A DNA stretch of 64,000 bases. It comes from Coturnix japonica (lineage: Eukaryota; Chordata; Aves; Galliformes; Phasianidae). This document shows, piece by piece, positions 22,601 to 35,415 of this stretch; the stretch's first letter is position 1, and every line of letters starts with the position of its first letter. The translations under genes and the position numbers were made by a program. The DNA is taken from NCBI RefSeq assembly GCF_001577835.2, contig NC_029521.1, forward strand, positions 19,498,470 to 19,562,469, read 5' to 3'. The notes beneath the pieces were generated by a model. That model saw nothing but the letters and a program-made list of their open reading frames with translations. It was not told the DNA's origin and did no database searches.

Positions 22601-25600
22601 ACGACTTGCTTCCACGTGCGCTGATTTCCTGCTCGCGCCCCAGGTGCAGTCACCAGGTTGTGCTGGTTAAAATCTCACTTTTGTCCTCGTTTCCAAGGCA
22701 TTTCCCCTGTTTGGATCTAGTTACCTTAGGGATTAATTGATCCATCATGATTTTGACCTCCTGCACCATCCACTCCCCATGAAATGATGGGGCTGTCATG
22801 CCTGAAGCAAGAACGCTGTGTGTGACAGACAGCTTTCTTTGTGGCTTGGCTGGGATCACAGGCTTTGCTCCTGAAAGATACCGGAATGGCACGAAGCTCA
22901 GCACAATATAGGGCCGATTTTTTTTTTAATCTGCTGTCTTAATCACAACCCTATTAGTACAAGGTTTTATTATTCATTGGGATTTGACTTTATTCATGGG
23001 ATCAGAGAGGAAGCCATTTGGTCCTTTATTGTATTGTCCTTCGATGTGTCATAAAGCAAGCTGAGATCGCAGCGTATAAAAATATGACTCTAATTGCAAG
23101 TAAGGAAAAAAACCAAGCAATAAACTAACTAAATGTTTGTCTCTCCTTTGCTGCTGCTACATAAAGTGGGTGTAGGCAGAGTAATCCATCTTCCTTTTTT
23201 AACGGGAAAGCGGCAGATGGGGCACATGGCTTTTTCTGAAGGTTATAGCGCGTGCAGCAGTGGGGATTGGCAGGGCTATTGTGTGTGGAGCCAGTGGGGG
23301 CTTTCTCTTTGCTCAGAAATAGGGGTTAGCCTCCCATTTCCATTTTGATTAGCAATAACGATACAAAGGCAAATTTTCAGCACCGGGAAGAGCTGCTAAT
23401 AAAGTGACCTCTCAGAGCTGAGCGGCTCATTGAAGGGCTGTGCTGCTATCAGAGAGCACAGCGCTGCTCCCAGCTGCTGGCAAGGGATCCAAAGGGACAT
23501 GGAATGGGGAGCACAGAGCAGAGGCACAGCAGCTGTGACAACGAGCAGTGCCCTTCCAGCTCATGGAGTCGAGCACGGCTCCTGGGCTGCGTGGTGCGGG
23601 GACTTGGTTGCTGTCCCATCGTCGCTGTGACATCGGTTGTGCTTGGATGCTGTTGGGAATGCGTTTGCGTGGCTTTCCTCATGGCAAAGACAGGGTAGAT
23701 TTGGGGCTGTTTTGTGGGTTCCTCTTAGATACAGGTGGAGAGCACTTAATACCACGCTGCTCCTAATTCAAAACCCCCGGTTTCTATGTAGGAGTTATTT
23801 GCCGTTAAACTCCAGCTACGCAGCCTTTGGCAAGAGACATGAATCAATTTGTCCAGCTTTTCTTTTCTGTTTTGTCTCTGTGTGAAGGCTGATGCCCAGT
23901 GTGTGCCAAGGGGGCCTTTCAGCCCCAATAATGCGCCCTTGTGTCTCGTAGCATGCGTGGGATTTGCATAGGCTGTGCTGGGACAGGCAGGTTTCTTTTG
24001 TTGCTGGAAACAAGGAGCAAGTTCTTTCCCCTGTCTCTGCTTCCTAATGCCTCTCCAAAAGCTCTCAGCACTCATGTAAGAAATTTATTTTTTTTCTATT
24101 TATTTTTGCATTAAATGTCGCTGAACTTGATGCAGCTCTAACACCGTCTGTGTGGCAGACTCACGTCAGTCAGTTCTAGCTGACAAAATTGTTTAATTTC
24201 CTCTCTCTGGATCTAGATATCCGATTGTCAGAGGGAGCAGATAATCTGTGATGCTTGATGTAACTGCTGCAAAGTATTTGCATATCTTCTCTGTGGGGAA
24301 ACAAAACTGCTAGTGAGTGAATAACAGCGCACGGATCATTGCAGGCAGGGTCACTGGGCCCATACACTCACTATTAACCCTTCTCAGGATCTGTATTGCC
24401 ACAGAATGAGTTGTCATGGGTTTCAGGCAAAGGGCTTGCTCCGCATTATGGGCAGAGCTGGCACTTGCTCGCGCGTTGCAGCCCTGCGTGATGAAATGCG
24501 AATGTGATCAGGTCGATGGGTAGTTGCTTTTTGGCAGCAGATATCGAGTCGTTGCATCTCAGTCTTAATTTATGGCAGATAACAAACTACCGAAAAACAT
24601 ACTGGGAGGTACTCGGGGAAATATGGCCCCCATTAGGAGCCAGCAGCATGATCTCCGGGCCACTGAGCAACACAGCTGGGAACCTTTAAGAGCCTTCAGA
24701 GATGTTTGCTGTCCTGGCAGATTGCCCTATGTCTGCCTCGCAGACCTTCCTCCTTGCATCCCCTTGAAGGAGCCTGACATCCACAGGGAGCAGTGGCAAG
24801 GGGACGGGGCTTTGTGGGGGTTCTCACGGTGCAAATGTTGCTGAGTGCTTGGTTCCCTGCGACTGCAGTGAGCATCCTGCTCCCTGTGCAGCCTGTCCCA
24901 GCCTTCCTCCTGCTCTGATCTCTCCCTGGAAATCACACCAAGATGGTCTTCCAGGGCTGCAGGCACCTTCCCTGCTGGAGGCATGAGCAGAGCAGTGAGC
25001 CCAGCTGTGCCATGGGCTCTGTTCAGGAGGCTCTGGTCTTTGGGGTGGTGTGCTTTGCAGCAGGAACCTCTAGGACTGATGTATGCGCCCATCATTCCTG
25101 TTACCTGTGCTTAGCAGCTGCTGTTGGAAAATGTATGACGGGAGCTGACAGCTGAGGGGGGATGTTGAAACAGTGGAAAGTGTTGTATGGGAGCCCAAGA
25201 ATGATTAAAGGACTGGAAAATGTCACGCAGTGAAAGCAGTCAGTGTGTGTGAGCTGGGTGGGTAGGCAGCCTCCACCCAGAGCCATGGAAGAACTGGCAC
25301 ACCAACTTGCATGGCCAGACTCGTGCTTTACAGCAAAGTATGACATTGCAGTGGCTTGTGACTGGAGATTAATGACATTAATTCTCTGTTTTATGTAAAA
25401 GAGGGGCCCTGGCCTGTGGGCCTGACTTCAGAGCGTGTAAGTCTTTGAGATAGAAGTGGGAAGGCAGTAATGAAAGACCTAGAGGTAGATGCAAATTGGG
25501 ATAAGCTTTAGGATGAACATGATTAAGAGTGCTGATTAAACTGCGATCGCTTTGATAACTGTTTCTTTTTAGACGTGGGAAATTTAATTTATCTAACCTG

Positions 25601-28600
25601 CGCTAGGGCTATGTATGTTATCTATAACCTTCACTAGTCCAGTGTCCCACATGCATCCTTTTCCCATGTGCCTTTCATGCCACGTGAAAAGCTGTGCAAC
25701 TGGAAACAGTCAGCATCAGTAGAGAACTGGGAGGTGAGATGAAGGACGGCCTAAAGAAGAGGCAAGACCTGGAGGATCCAAAAAGAGATGTACCAGAAGG
25801 AAGGCTACCAAGAGTTCCTTAAGGACTGATCTTGAGCGGCCTGTGCTAATCCTGATAGGTTCACACTCTCCAAAGATTTTGCTCCAAAGGGAAATGCATC
25901 TGTGCTGAGTGCCCACCAAAGGCCAACAGTGCTGTCGGTGTAGACTGGAGGCTCCTGTGTCAGCAGCTGTCTCCTTCGGGGCACACCAGTTGGCTGTAAA
26001 AAAGCGACAAGAAGTTACTTTATTTTTTCTCTCCCCTTTCTTTTCCAGTGATGCCATCTGCAATCTTGTCATCTGCAATGACTCCTCCCTTCGCAGCCAG
26101 CCCATCATCTTCAACCCCGACTTCTTTGTGGAAAAGCTGCGCCATGAAAAACCGGAGGTATTCACAGAGCTGGTTGTCAGCAACATCACCAGGCTCATCG
26201 ACCTGCCTGGGGCTGAGCTGGCCCAGCTCATGGGAGAGGAGGACCCGAAGCTGCCTGGAGCAAACAGCACAGCCTCTGGGTTTTTTCGTTCCCTGATGTC
26301 TTTGAAACGCAAGGGTGAGCATGGGTTCTTAAAATACATGTCAAGCTGGCCTTGTCTTTGCATGCAGCATGTTTGATTTTGTCCACTGTAGTTCATGCTC
26401 TGTTTTCCTTAGCTTGTTAGGTTTCTCCTGTAGTGATGGAGTATTAATAAAGACTGCAAACATCAGGTTCTGTGAAGAACAGTAATGCCCAGGTTTCACA
26501 GGCCACTGACTTCACTCAGTGCCCACTTTCTCCTCCAGTTTCTATACCAGCTGTCCTGAAGGCCCTGTCATACAGATATGTGAGCTGCACAGGCAGGTAG
26601 GTGTCTCACATCCAAACACCAGTGCAGCTCTGATCCGTGTCCTGGTCTCAGTGACAGAGCTCTGCTGACTCACTACTCAATATCAGGTTCAGCCTGGGGA
26701 GATCATGTATTCTGAGGCAAGCACTCAGCTGGAGCTTTCTTCTGGAGTTAAGAAACAGTGGTCTCTGGCTGCTCCTCAGAAGGCTGAGCTTTGCATTTGA
26801 GCACAGATGTGTTCAGATCCTCTCCTCTTTGCTGGCTCACAGTACCACTCCGTTTTGTTACATCTTGACAGGTGTTCTATGCGCCTTCTCCCACCTCTGC
26901 CCACACTGGAGGGAATACTGATTCTCCTTTAGAAGTTCACTGAAATGCTGCCTCTCATCTAGACAAACTACCTCCATCTGGGCACCTCTCCTATCCTTCT
27001 GTCTGCCGTGGTTTACTAGCTAGACCAGCTGTCTGCTGGCAGAGAAGCTGTGGGTAGCTGCCTCCAAATGCTGGCAGCCTGGAGCTGAACACTTCTAATT
27101 CCTTTGAGCAATTCTGCTCTCGGGAGCATCCCTAAGAAGGCAGATATCAGTACGCCTGAGTATGGTTTCTTTCTGTCTTCGACCTTAACATAAAGGCAAC
27201 GTGAGCTTCCACCTTATTTTATAAGGACACTGCTCAGGCTGATTTTTCTGGTGCTGACTCCTGCCCTCTGTTTCTGGTTCCAGTGGGAATGCCAGCAGAT
27301 GTGCTCCCCCTGGGCTGGACAGCACTGCAGGGGAAAATCAAGTACAGCAAATCAAGTACTTCAGATCCGTAATTGAGAATTAGCCTATTGCTGTGATTCA
27401 CCCTGCTGCTCCATAATAACAGCTCTTCACACTGCCCCCAGACTGCAGTTACACTGTGCTCGTGCCTGTGCTGCTCCTGCCTCTGCTCCAGGAGAGCAGC
27501 AGGACACCTTGCATTTAGGCACTCGTTATTTGGCAAACAGGAGCAAGCAAGTAACTGAGTTTAAACATGTTTCTCATCGTGTTTGGAAACTTCCCTGTTC
27601 TTGTCAAAACCTTCTAGTGGGGGTTTGTGAATCTTCTCTAGCTCTTTTTTTTTTAACTGATCTGTACTCTGCTGGAGCACCACTGCTGCCTACTTTCAGA
27701 CCTGATGCCTCCCTTCCAGCTCCGCTCCTTCCCCCATTCAGTGTTTCCATGGCCATGTGTCTCACTGCAGCTACAGTTAGCAGATGTTTCCAAGTCTGCT
27801 GGCTCTGCTCCCGGGCTGCAATGGCAGTGTCTCCCTGCATTGACAGTCACTGTCTGTGAGCTCTTTGGCCAAACTCAGAGGAAAAAGGGAGTTTGTGCTT
27901 ACAGAGAAAATCAATTTCATGTATTGTCTGTTTCATCTTTGAGCCATCATTTGTTTTTCTTCGTGTTACAGACCAGCTAGAACAAACAGGTTTTATTTCT
28001 TCAAAGCCAGAGGCCAAGACCCGTACTACTCTGAGCTGATCAAACTGCAAATACTGCAACTTCTGTGGGCATCGGGAAACTCAATCTCATGCTGCTGCTT
28101 AGCTTCAGAAGTCATCGCAGCAGAACATCTAAGCCTTTGTAACTCAGCATCCATTCTCCAAACGCTTCTTTCAAGTTTCTTTGAGAATCAAATTCTCATT
28201 CAGATATCAGCTTCTGACTTCAAAAGTAAATCGAATCTGTCAGGCTTGTCTCAAGATGATGTATTTTCCTCTCCTTTTCCTGGCCACTACTGATTCTATC
28301 TGTTGAATGTCTAATGAGTTTAGTTTTTCTTCAAGGACAAGAATCTTTTGCCAATCACTCTCTCCCTTTGCTCTCAGGCCTTTCAAATCTTACGTGCGGA
28401 TCAAGAGGTCACATTGTCCTCCTTTCTCCTGCAAGGCTGAAGCGTATGCTTTATCAGAGGGAGGTCAGAAAGTTCTTGATTAACAGGAGGCTGGAGTTGC
28501 TGGTGGCAGACCATTTCTGAAGGCCTGGAAGAAAGTGAAACATTCTTCAGGCGGAATAAATTTAGCTGTGCAGGAAGGCTGCTAGAGAAGTGGGCTGTGT

Positions 28601-31600
28601 TAGCCAGATCTTCCCCACATGCTGAGAGCATCAACACCGCAGAACAGTAAGATCTGTAATGGAGCAGACCAAAAGCTCGTAAAATCACAATGTGCCATGA
28701 GGGGAAAAAAGACACGAGACAAAGCTTGCGGGGGGTGATAACTTTTGTGAGACCAACTGATGCATTGCTTTTCTCACTTGGTATCATGCTTTCTCTCCCA
28801 CTAGCGCGTGTTCCCCTCTCCTGTAACCTGGCAGCTACACCTCCTCTTGCTCTGCTCCGTGTCAATCTGCACTGAGGATTAACTTGGGCATGTCTTCCCA
28901 GCTGTGCAGCGTGCTGTTGTAGCAGGCACCTGGGCAGTCCAGGCTGTTGCATCTTTCCCACTCTGCTGTTCCCATAGGGTTTAGACTTACAGATGATATG
29001 CTCTTTAAAACTGAAGCATCTGTTCTGGTGTTGTTTCTTTTCAGGAGCTAGAGAATGTTTGCCTTAGCTGATAAAAACTGTAATTAAGCTGAGATAAGAA
29101 GCAGGATGATGAAGCCCTTGTGAGTGCAGCATGATGAGAGGAAATGACTTGCGTGGGATAATATCTGTGTGTGTGCGAGGGGTCCCTGTGACCTCCACTC
29201 ATAGTATTTTGGGGCACTGTTTTTGCATTCTGAGATCCTGTTCTGTGGGGCCGTGCCTCTCTCTGACTGTTTGCTCTGAGCTGCTTGAACACGTTATCTT
29301 TTGTTCCGCAGAGAAAGGGGTGGTGTTTGGCTCCCCACTGACAGAAGAAGGCATCGCACAGGTCTCCCAGTTAATTGAGTACCTGCACAAAAGTAAGTGT
29401 TTCTATCTTTTTCCTCCTATTCCAAGGGGCATCTGTGTGGTCTGCCCCAGATCTCTGTGGTGCAGGCAGGGGGAAAGCAGAGTTCTCCACCAGCAGGATT
29501 TGGGGTCAGAACTAGGTGACTGTTCCCCAGGATTGCCTGCTCCATGAGTTGATCTCTTTCCCCTGCTGCATGAACTGTTTGCTCATGGGAGTCAACTTGA
29601 AGTCATGGCTTTGAATGCAGCTCACTGAGGTTTGCTGCCAAGCTCTGCCAAGAGTACTGCTTTAGGAAGAAAATGGGAATCAGCCTCTGAATAATTGGTG
29701 GCCTTTTTTTTTTTTCTCCCTTCCATTGAACAGATCTACGAGCAGAAGGTTTGTTTCGGGTGCCAGGCAACAGCATCAGACAACAGATCCTAAAGGATGC
29801 TCTGAACAGTGGTACGGATATTGACCTGGACTCTGGGGAGTTTCATTCCAATGATGTGGCCACCTTGCTTAAGATGTTCCTGGGAGAATTACCAGAGCCC
29901 CTGTTGACACACAAGCACTTCCATGCCCACCTCAAAATTGCAGGTGAGTAAGCAACAAGAGGCAGCGATGAGCAGAGGGAACAGGGCCAGCCTCCTACAA
30001 AGCTGGTAATGCTTTAGGGCTGCACATGGGGCTGTGGGAGATCCTAAAGTGCAAACCCTACATGCATGGTAAGGAGGAGTCTGCCCAGCCCAATTTCTCT
30101 CTCCAGCACAAGACAGGAGTCTGCATTGGTAACCTAGGTCTATATCTGTTTTAAGCCTGGGTTCTCTTGAGCTAGACGATGGTTCATATGTTCTTAAAGA
30201 CCATTATTGAACCACTTTACTTTGCCCTCCATCAAAACTCTTAGCAACTGTGTTGTTGTATGGGAGGAGTACTACAGCTTAATACATCAGGTTAAGGAGG
30301 CTTGGGGGAAGGAGATGGAGGGTCAGGAGCTGTGCAGGACTTTGGAGAGGCTGCAAATAGGCCTGCTGTCAGGGAGACAAAGTGTGTCCTTCACATTCAG
30401 CTCTGTGATTTGGCAGACTTGATGCTGTTTGATGAGAAGGGGAATAAGACCAGCACTCCAGACAAAGAGCGCCAAATCGAAGCCCTCCAGCTGCTCTTCT
30501 TGATCCTCCCTGCGCCGAACCGCAGCCTGCTCAAACTGCTACTGGATTTGCTCTACCAGACCGCTAAGAAGCAGGATAAGAACAAGATGTCTGCCCACAA
30601 TCTCGCCCTCATGTTTGCACCCCACATCCTATGGCCCAGAAACGTGAGTGACCTCAGTACCTGCTAATGGGATATTACTAGGTAGAAAGCAGAAGCTTGG
30701 TAGGCTTGCAGGGGAAGAACCCATATGGGAATGTTGTACTGACACAACCAATTATTTGAGAGGCTGGAGGCTGGGTGGTGATATGGAGCTGCCTGGCTGG
30801 ATTCAGTCTTTGTGTTCAGCCCAAGCCCACTCTTGGTTTCATTTGCAATTCCTACTTCACTTCTAACAGCTGTGCTTTTTTGTCCTCTTGCCAGGTGACA
30901 GCAAATGACCTGCAAGAGAATATCACAAAACTAAACAACGGAGTGACCTTCATGATCAAACACTCACAGAAACTCTTCAAGGTAATCGTGCTCTGGGGTC
31001 CTGCCCTCCCTGCCCCTTCTGAGGGAGTCTGAACGCCCCTTACCCACACAGATCCCAGGTGGCAGGGATATATTCTGGGTGCTCTCTTCTGGAGTGAGAG
31101 CACGATGCAAGAAGCTGTTCCCTTATTGAGAGGAAGTCTTTGCTGGGCGTGCAGCCCAGGAGAAGGAAGACACCCTGGAGGTGGCCTTTGTGCCTCGGCA
31201 GGTCAGAAGCACGGTGCAGTGTAATACCACCCTCTGCTGGACACCCAGCACCTGATTCCTGGCTGGGAAACCTGTTTCACTGGGGCAATTGGTGACTGGG
31301 CTTCACTCAAGTGCTTGAAAATGGAGGGACTTGGCCTGGGTGTGCACCGCCAGGAGCTGCACCCTTAATACATCTTCTCTGCAAGTGGCAGCTGGCTGTT
31401 GCTGTTATAGGCAAAGTCTGCAGGCTTGGACATCTCTCTCTTGCTCAGAGTAGGTTGCTGTGGTAGGACAGGAGCATCTACAGGTTTCTCCAAGGAAGTG
31501 TTTCTGCAGCAGGCTGTCTCTTGACTTCCCAGCACTTTATAGGTCACTCTAGGCACCTGCCCTCTGCAAAGAGAGCTCCCTTTCTGCCTTCTTTGTCAGA

Positions 31601-34600
31601 TCCCTGTATGGCCAGCTCAGGGCTGGAGGAATTGCTTGGACATAACTTCTGTGGAACCTAGCTCTTATTTTGTTGTCTCCTAGTGTTGGCTTCATGCATC
31701 AAATTGAAACTCTGAGCAGGGATTCCACTGAGGACATGAAGTCCCATTGTATTTTTCTGTCCTAAACAGCAGTCTTAATGGAAAAGGCTTGTTTGCATGG
31801 TTGAAGAGCGGCTCTTGGTGCAGCCGCCCTTGCCCCAGGGTCAAGTGTATTATTCATATGTTTTCTCTGTCCATCATCACAGGCCCCAGTTTATATCAGG
31901 GAGTGTGCCAGGCTGCATTACCTGGGATCCAGAGCCCACACATCGAAGGTAAGGCCAGCAATTGTGGTGCCTGCCCTCCAAGGGCAGAGGCCGTGGTACT
32001 ACGAAGGGACCTCTGTGAGTGAAAGGAGCTGAAAACAAACGAAGCCCTGAAAGAGGATCTGTTAGAGAGCAGGACTGAGGGAACCATATGGTGTGGCAGT
32101 GCAGGCAACTGCATTAGGGAAATTGGGCAGAGTTGAAGCATCTGTTAATCAAAAGCACAGGGAAAACTACCAGCTCGTCTTTAGCAGCAAACCTGCTCCC
32201 TGTGCCCGGTACATGCAGCACCTGCTCCTTTGTGGAGTCCTGCCTTCCAAACAGATGCATCTGCTGCCATGACCAGGCTGTATGGTAGAGGGGCTGGGAC
32301 AAAAGCTACTTTCTGCCTCTGGGGAAAGATTTGTTTGCTTCTCTCCAGCAAATGCTTCTCTGCCTTGTAGCTGCAGAAGAAGGCAGATGCACTGGAAAGA
32401 ACCTCACTGATCCTTCTCAAACCTGGAAGGGCTTTTGCAGCTGGCATCCGGGAAGGGAGGGAAGAAGCAGTGGGGTCACCTTTGAATTGCTGTCACCTCT
32501 TGCTGGCACGGGGCCTGTTGGTGCAATGCTGCTGCAGAGGGGTAGGGAAAACACAGCTTTGTGCATTCACTGGGGTGAGGCAGCTCACGAGACTTCCCAG
32601 CCTGACTCAGATGGGTGGCTCGCTTGGATTAAAGCATGGGAAACGACTACTGTCTCCGCTTTCCCAGGATGACCTGGATTTGCTAACATCTCCTGGTTCC
32701 AAGGAACTGCAACCCCTCAAGTCTCAGAAGCGAAGCCGTCTGGACTCCTGCCATCAGGAGGAGACCCAGCAGCGCACAGAGGAGGCACTGAGGGAGCTCT
32801 TTCGCCATGTACACAATATGCCTGACTCTGCAAAGAAGAAGAAGCTCATCCGGCAGGTAGTGTGGGAAGGAAAGATCTCCTTGGGGTGTGTAAAGACAGG
32901 GCCCACCTGAGAGGTGCCCCTAGTTCTTGGCTGGCTGAGGAGCACAGGCTCTCAGCTTTGTAAGGGACAGAGCTGGATGGAGGCAGGGGAGGAGGTGGCC
33001 TGTCAGTGAAGCTTGCAGCACCAAGCTGTGCTTTGAGCTGTGATCTGAGCCAGGGATTTGCCAGCCAGCAGTTTCCCAGTCCTGATTGTGGCTTTCTTGA
33101 TCTTTCTGCTTCAGGAAGGGAAAAGTTCCTTCCTCTTTTGCTGTAGGGTCTGGGGCAAACTGGTCTCTTTTAGTCTGGTGATCATTCCAGCCAATCTGCT
33201 GCAGCAGAGAGTTTGTGTAACATGGGCAGCACTTGTCCCAGCTGTAAGCCTCCAGATCATTCCCTGACCCCTTTCTGCTTTAACCTCTAACTTTGTATTC
33301 AGCATAAACCCCAAGCTCCCTGTAATCCTGTGCGGGGTATGCAGCTGCTTTCTGCTTCCCTCTCCCCTGCAGCTATGAGCTGCTTCTACATTTGAGGGTG
33401 TGGAAAAGCCAACCAGAGGCTTAGCCAGAGGGCAGCAGTAGAGTAGCACACAGCAGCAAAGGGCTGGTGTAACTGTAAACTAAACTGCGCTAACCTTCTG
33501 CCTTTGTGTTTCCTCCTAGTTCAATAAGCATCCTTCAGCTCTCACTCCCAGCTCTGATGTTGCCACACCCCCAGCAACACGTCGAACTCGCTCACGCTCC
33601 TTCAGTGGCCTCATTAAGGTAAGGACAGCCTCCGACCCCTGCTCTCCTGTGAGTTTCTGATGTTGCTCTCTGCTTTTGCCTTGCCCTGTCTTAAATAAGA
33701 CCCTCAAAGGTATGGACTGTTCAAAGTACTGGCTGCTAAACAACACAGATCTGCTGGGGACAGAAAGGTAGCACAGTGAAAATAAGCCTTGCCAGTATAA
33801 AGCGTAATTGTCTATGAAGTGCTCTGCTGACAATGCTTGGCTGTAGGGTCTGTGCATCTTTCTGAAGGCCTATTTGCTTCCTGAGATGAGATGAGGGCTG
33901 ACGTGGAGCTGGTCGTGTAGTCTGTCAGCACAGGTGTGAGCACACTGTAGGCTGCCCTGCAGCACTATGTACCTGCTTCTGACAAACTGGGATCCTGGCC
34001 AGACCTTGTCTCAGCTCCCAGACCCTCCGGAATCAGGCAGGCTTAGCCTGGTGGCATGGTATTTCGGATGGTTCTGCTTTGCAATCACTGCTCCAGCCTG
34101 GCTTCCTCTTTTCTTTCCCAGCATCCAACTGCTTATCAGCTGTGCATCTTGCTCCTTCCGTTTCCTTTCCTCTCTGTGCTCTAAGCAATAGCAAACAGGC
34201 CTCTCTTCTTGCGGCAGAGGAAGGTTTTGGGAACCCCGGTTATACAGGAGAGGAAGAGCAGAGATACTACACCGGAGCCCAAACGGGTCAGCAAAGAGAA
34301 TGTCCATCTGGTAAGAGCTGCTCCCAGCACTGCTGACATTGCTGAACATGTGGGAAGGGAGTTTGATTGGAACTTGGGCACCCATTTGAGTGATCCCTGG
34401 GGGCTGCTCACTGTTCCCTACTCAATACAAGGTTTCAAAGTTTCTTCTACATGGTCTGATAAGGCCTTAGGAAGCTGCTCCAGGGAGAAAGAACGGTGCA
34501 GAGATAATAAAGGCACCATCAAGGCACGGGTGGCAGCACTGGGCCTCCACTCCAGAGTTTTACTTCTGGCATTATCTGTGTTCCTGCTCTGTAGCACTGA

Positions 34601-35415
34601 CTTGTGCCGTATTCCCTCCCACATCCTCATCCACAAGTTATATACAAACAGCTGCCTCTGGATAGGGCTGTCCCCTGGGCCAGACATGCCACTAGTGGGT
34701 TTGGATTGTAGCTCCTCTCTGGTGGTACAGGTAGCTCCCAGAGATGGCTGCAGATACCACTTTATTCTCTGCCTCTGCTGCTATTCCTCTCTCTTGTTCA
34801 GTTACAGAAATGTGGATCTCCAGCTCACACGTCCCAAGGGAAACTGAAATCATTGGAGGGCCAAAAAGAGGTGAGAAACACAAATGTACATGTCCTTACT
34901 GTTAGAACCTGGCCCACTGAGCTGTCACCTGAAGGACAGAGAGACCTGCAGAGGTGCTGTCACACTCATGAGGCTTTGCCTTTGGCTGTGGCTGCTATGG
35001 TTCTCTGGCTGCATCAGTCTGCTCCATGCCAAGCAGATGGTATGCTGGGCACCAGACCTTGACGACTTCCATCCAAGCAGGGATGTACAGCTTCTCTGTC
35101 TGCAAGCTGGCAGACTGGTTGCCGTAGGAGGTGGGAGGGCAGCTAGCTGCATGGACTGCTGCTAACAGCCTGTCAGGATGTCAGTGACTGCACACTGACT
35201 CTTGTCTTCTGCCCTGCTTTGGGTAAATGGTTGGTAAAGTAAACATGCAGGCAGACTCCAGTAAGGAGTCCTTGCAGGGGGAGAGGATAACGATCTCCCT
35301 TTATTTGCATGACGTTCTTGTGTCTCAAGCACTCAATTGCTCTAATTCTCTGCTGCAGGAATCCTGTAAACGCATGCGAGCTCACCTGCTTTCCAAGGAT
35401 TCATCATCCCTCTGA
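19688..35415 (+). CDS. ARHGAP19: ARHGAP19, Rho GTPase-activating protein (12 exons)
   Basis: Stimulates GTP hydrolysis by RhoA. Known to be regulated during mitosis and to control cytokinesis and cell shape. Exons: 19688-19731, 26049-26314, 29312-29392, 29734-29943, 30417-30643, 30895-30981, 31883-31948, 32668-32856, 33520-33618, 34218-34310, 34802-34870, 35359-35415. Sum 1,488 nt, 495 aa (human 494). The N-terminus is 14 codons of Ala/Gly/Arg, then SDAICNLVICNDSS. The RhoGAP domain spans about residues 100-310, with the arginine finger in GLFRVPGN at Arg139, then LGELPEPLLT and KMSAHNLALMFAP. The C-terminus is basic and serine-rich (TRRTRSRSFSGLIKRKV) and ends KDSSSL. The upstream ATG at 19683 is out of frame; 19688 fits both the exon phase and the family start. 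Same strand as SLIT1; human ARHGAP19-SLIT1 read-through transcripts are known. Confidence 0.96.
19768..19863. repeat. GT microsatellite and short CCCAT repeat in ARHGAP19 intron 1
   Basis: A (GT)n run of about 23 bp at 19770-19792 is followed at about 19847-19863 by tandem CCCAT units. Both lie in the CpG island immediately downstream of exon 1. Confidence 0.85.
19864..26048 (+). other. ARHGAP19 intron 1 (large, AT-rich, with enhancer-like blocks)
   Basis: The remainder of a 6.3-kb first intron. The first 400 bp are CpG-island DNA. From 20500 it is AT-rich, with TAATTA/TTAATT cores and long unique stretches (22915-23120, 24080-24320, 24500-24620, 25480-25720). Contains no recognisable exon, RNA gene or transposon. 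Open frames up to 144 codons (21898-22332) have no family resemblance and no suitable splice context. Confidence 0.55.

Noticed and set aside
26660-26720. CR1-like TTCAGCCTGGGGA in ARHGAP19 intron 2
   Set aside because: Only a dozen bases resemble CR1 and the flanks do not follow; chance match.
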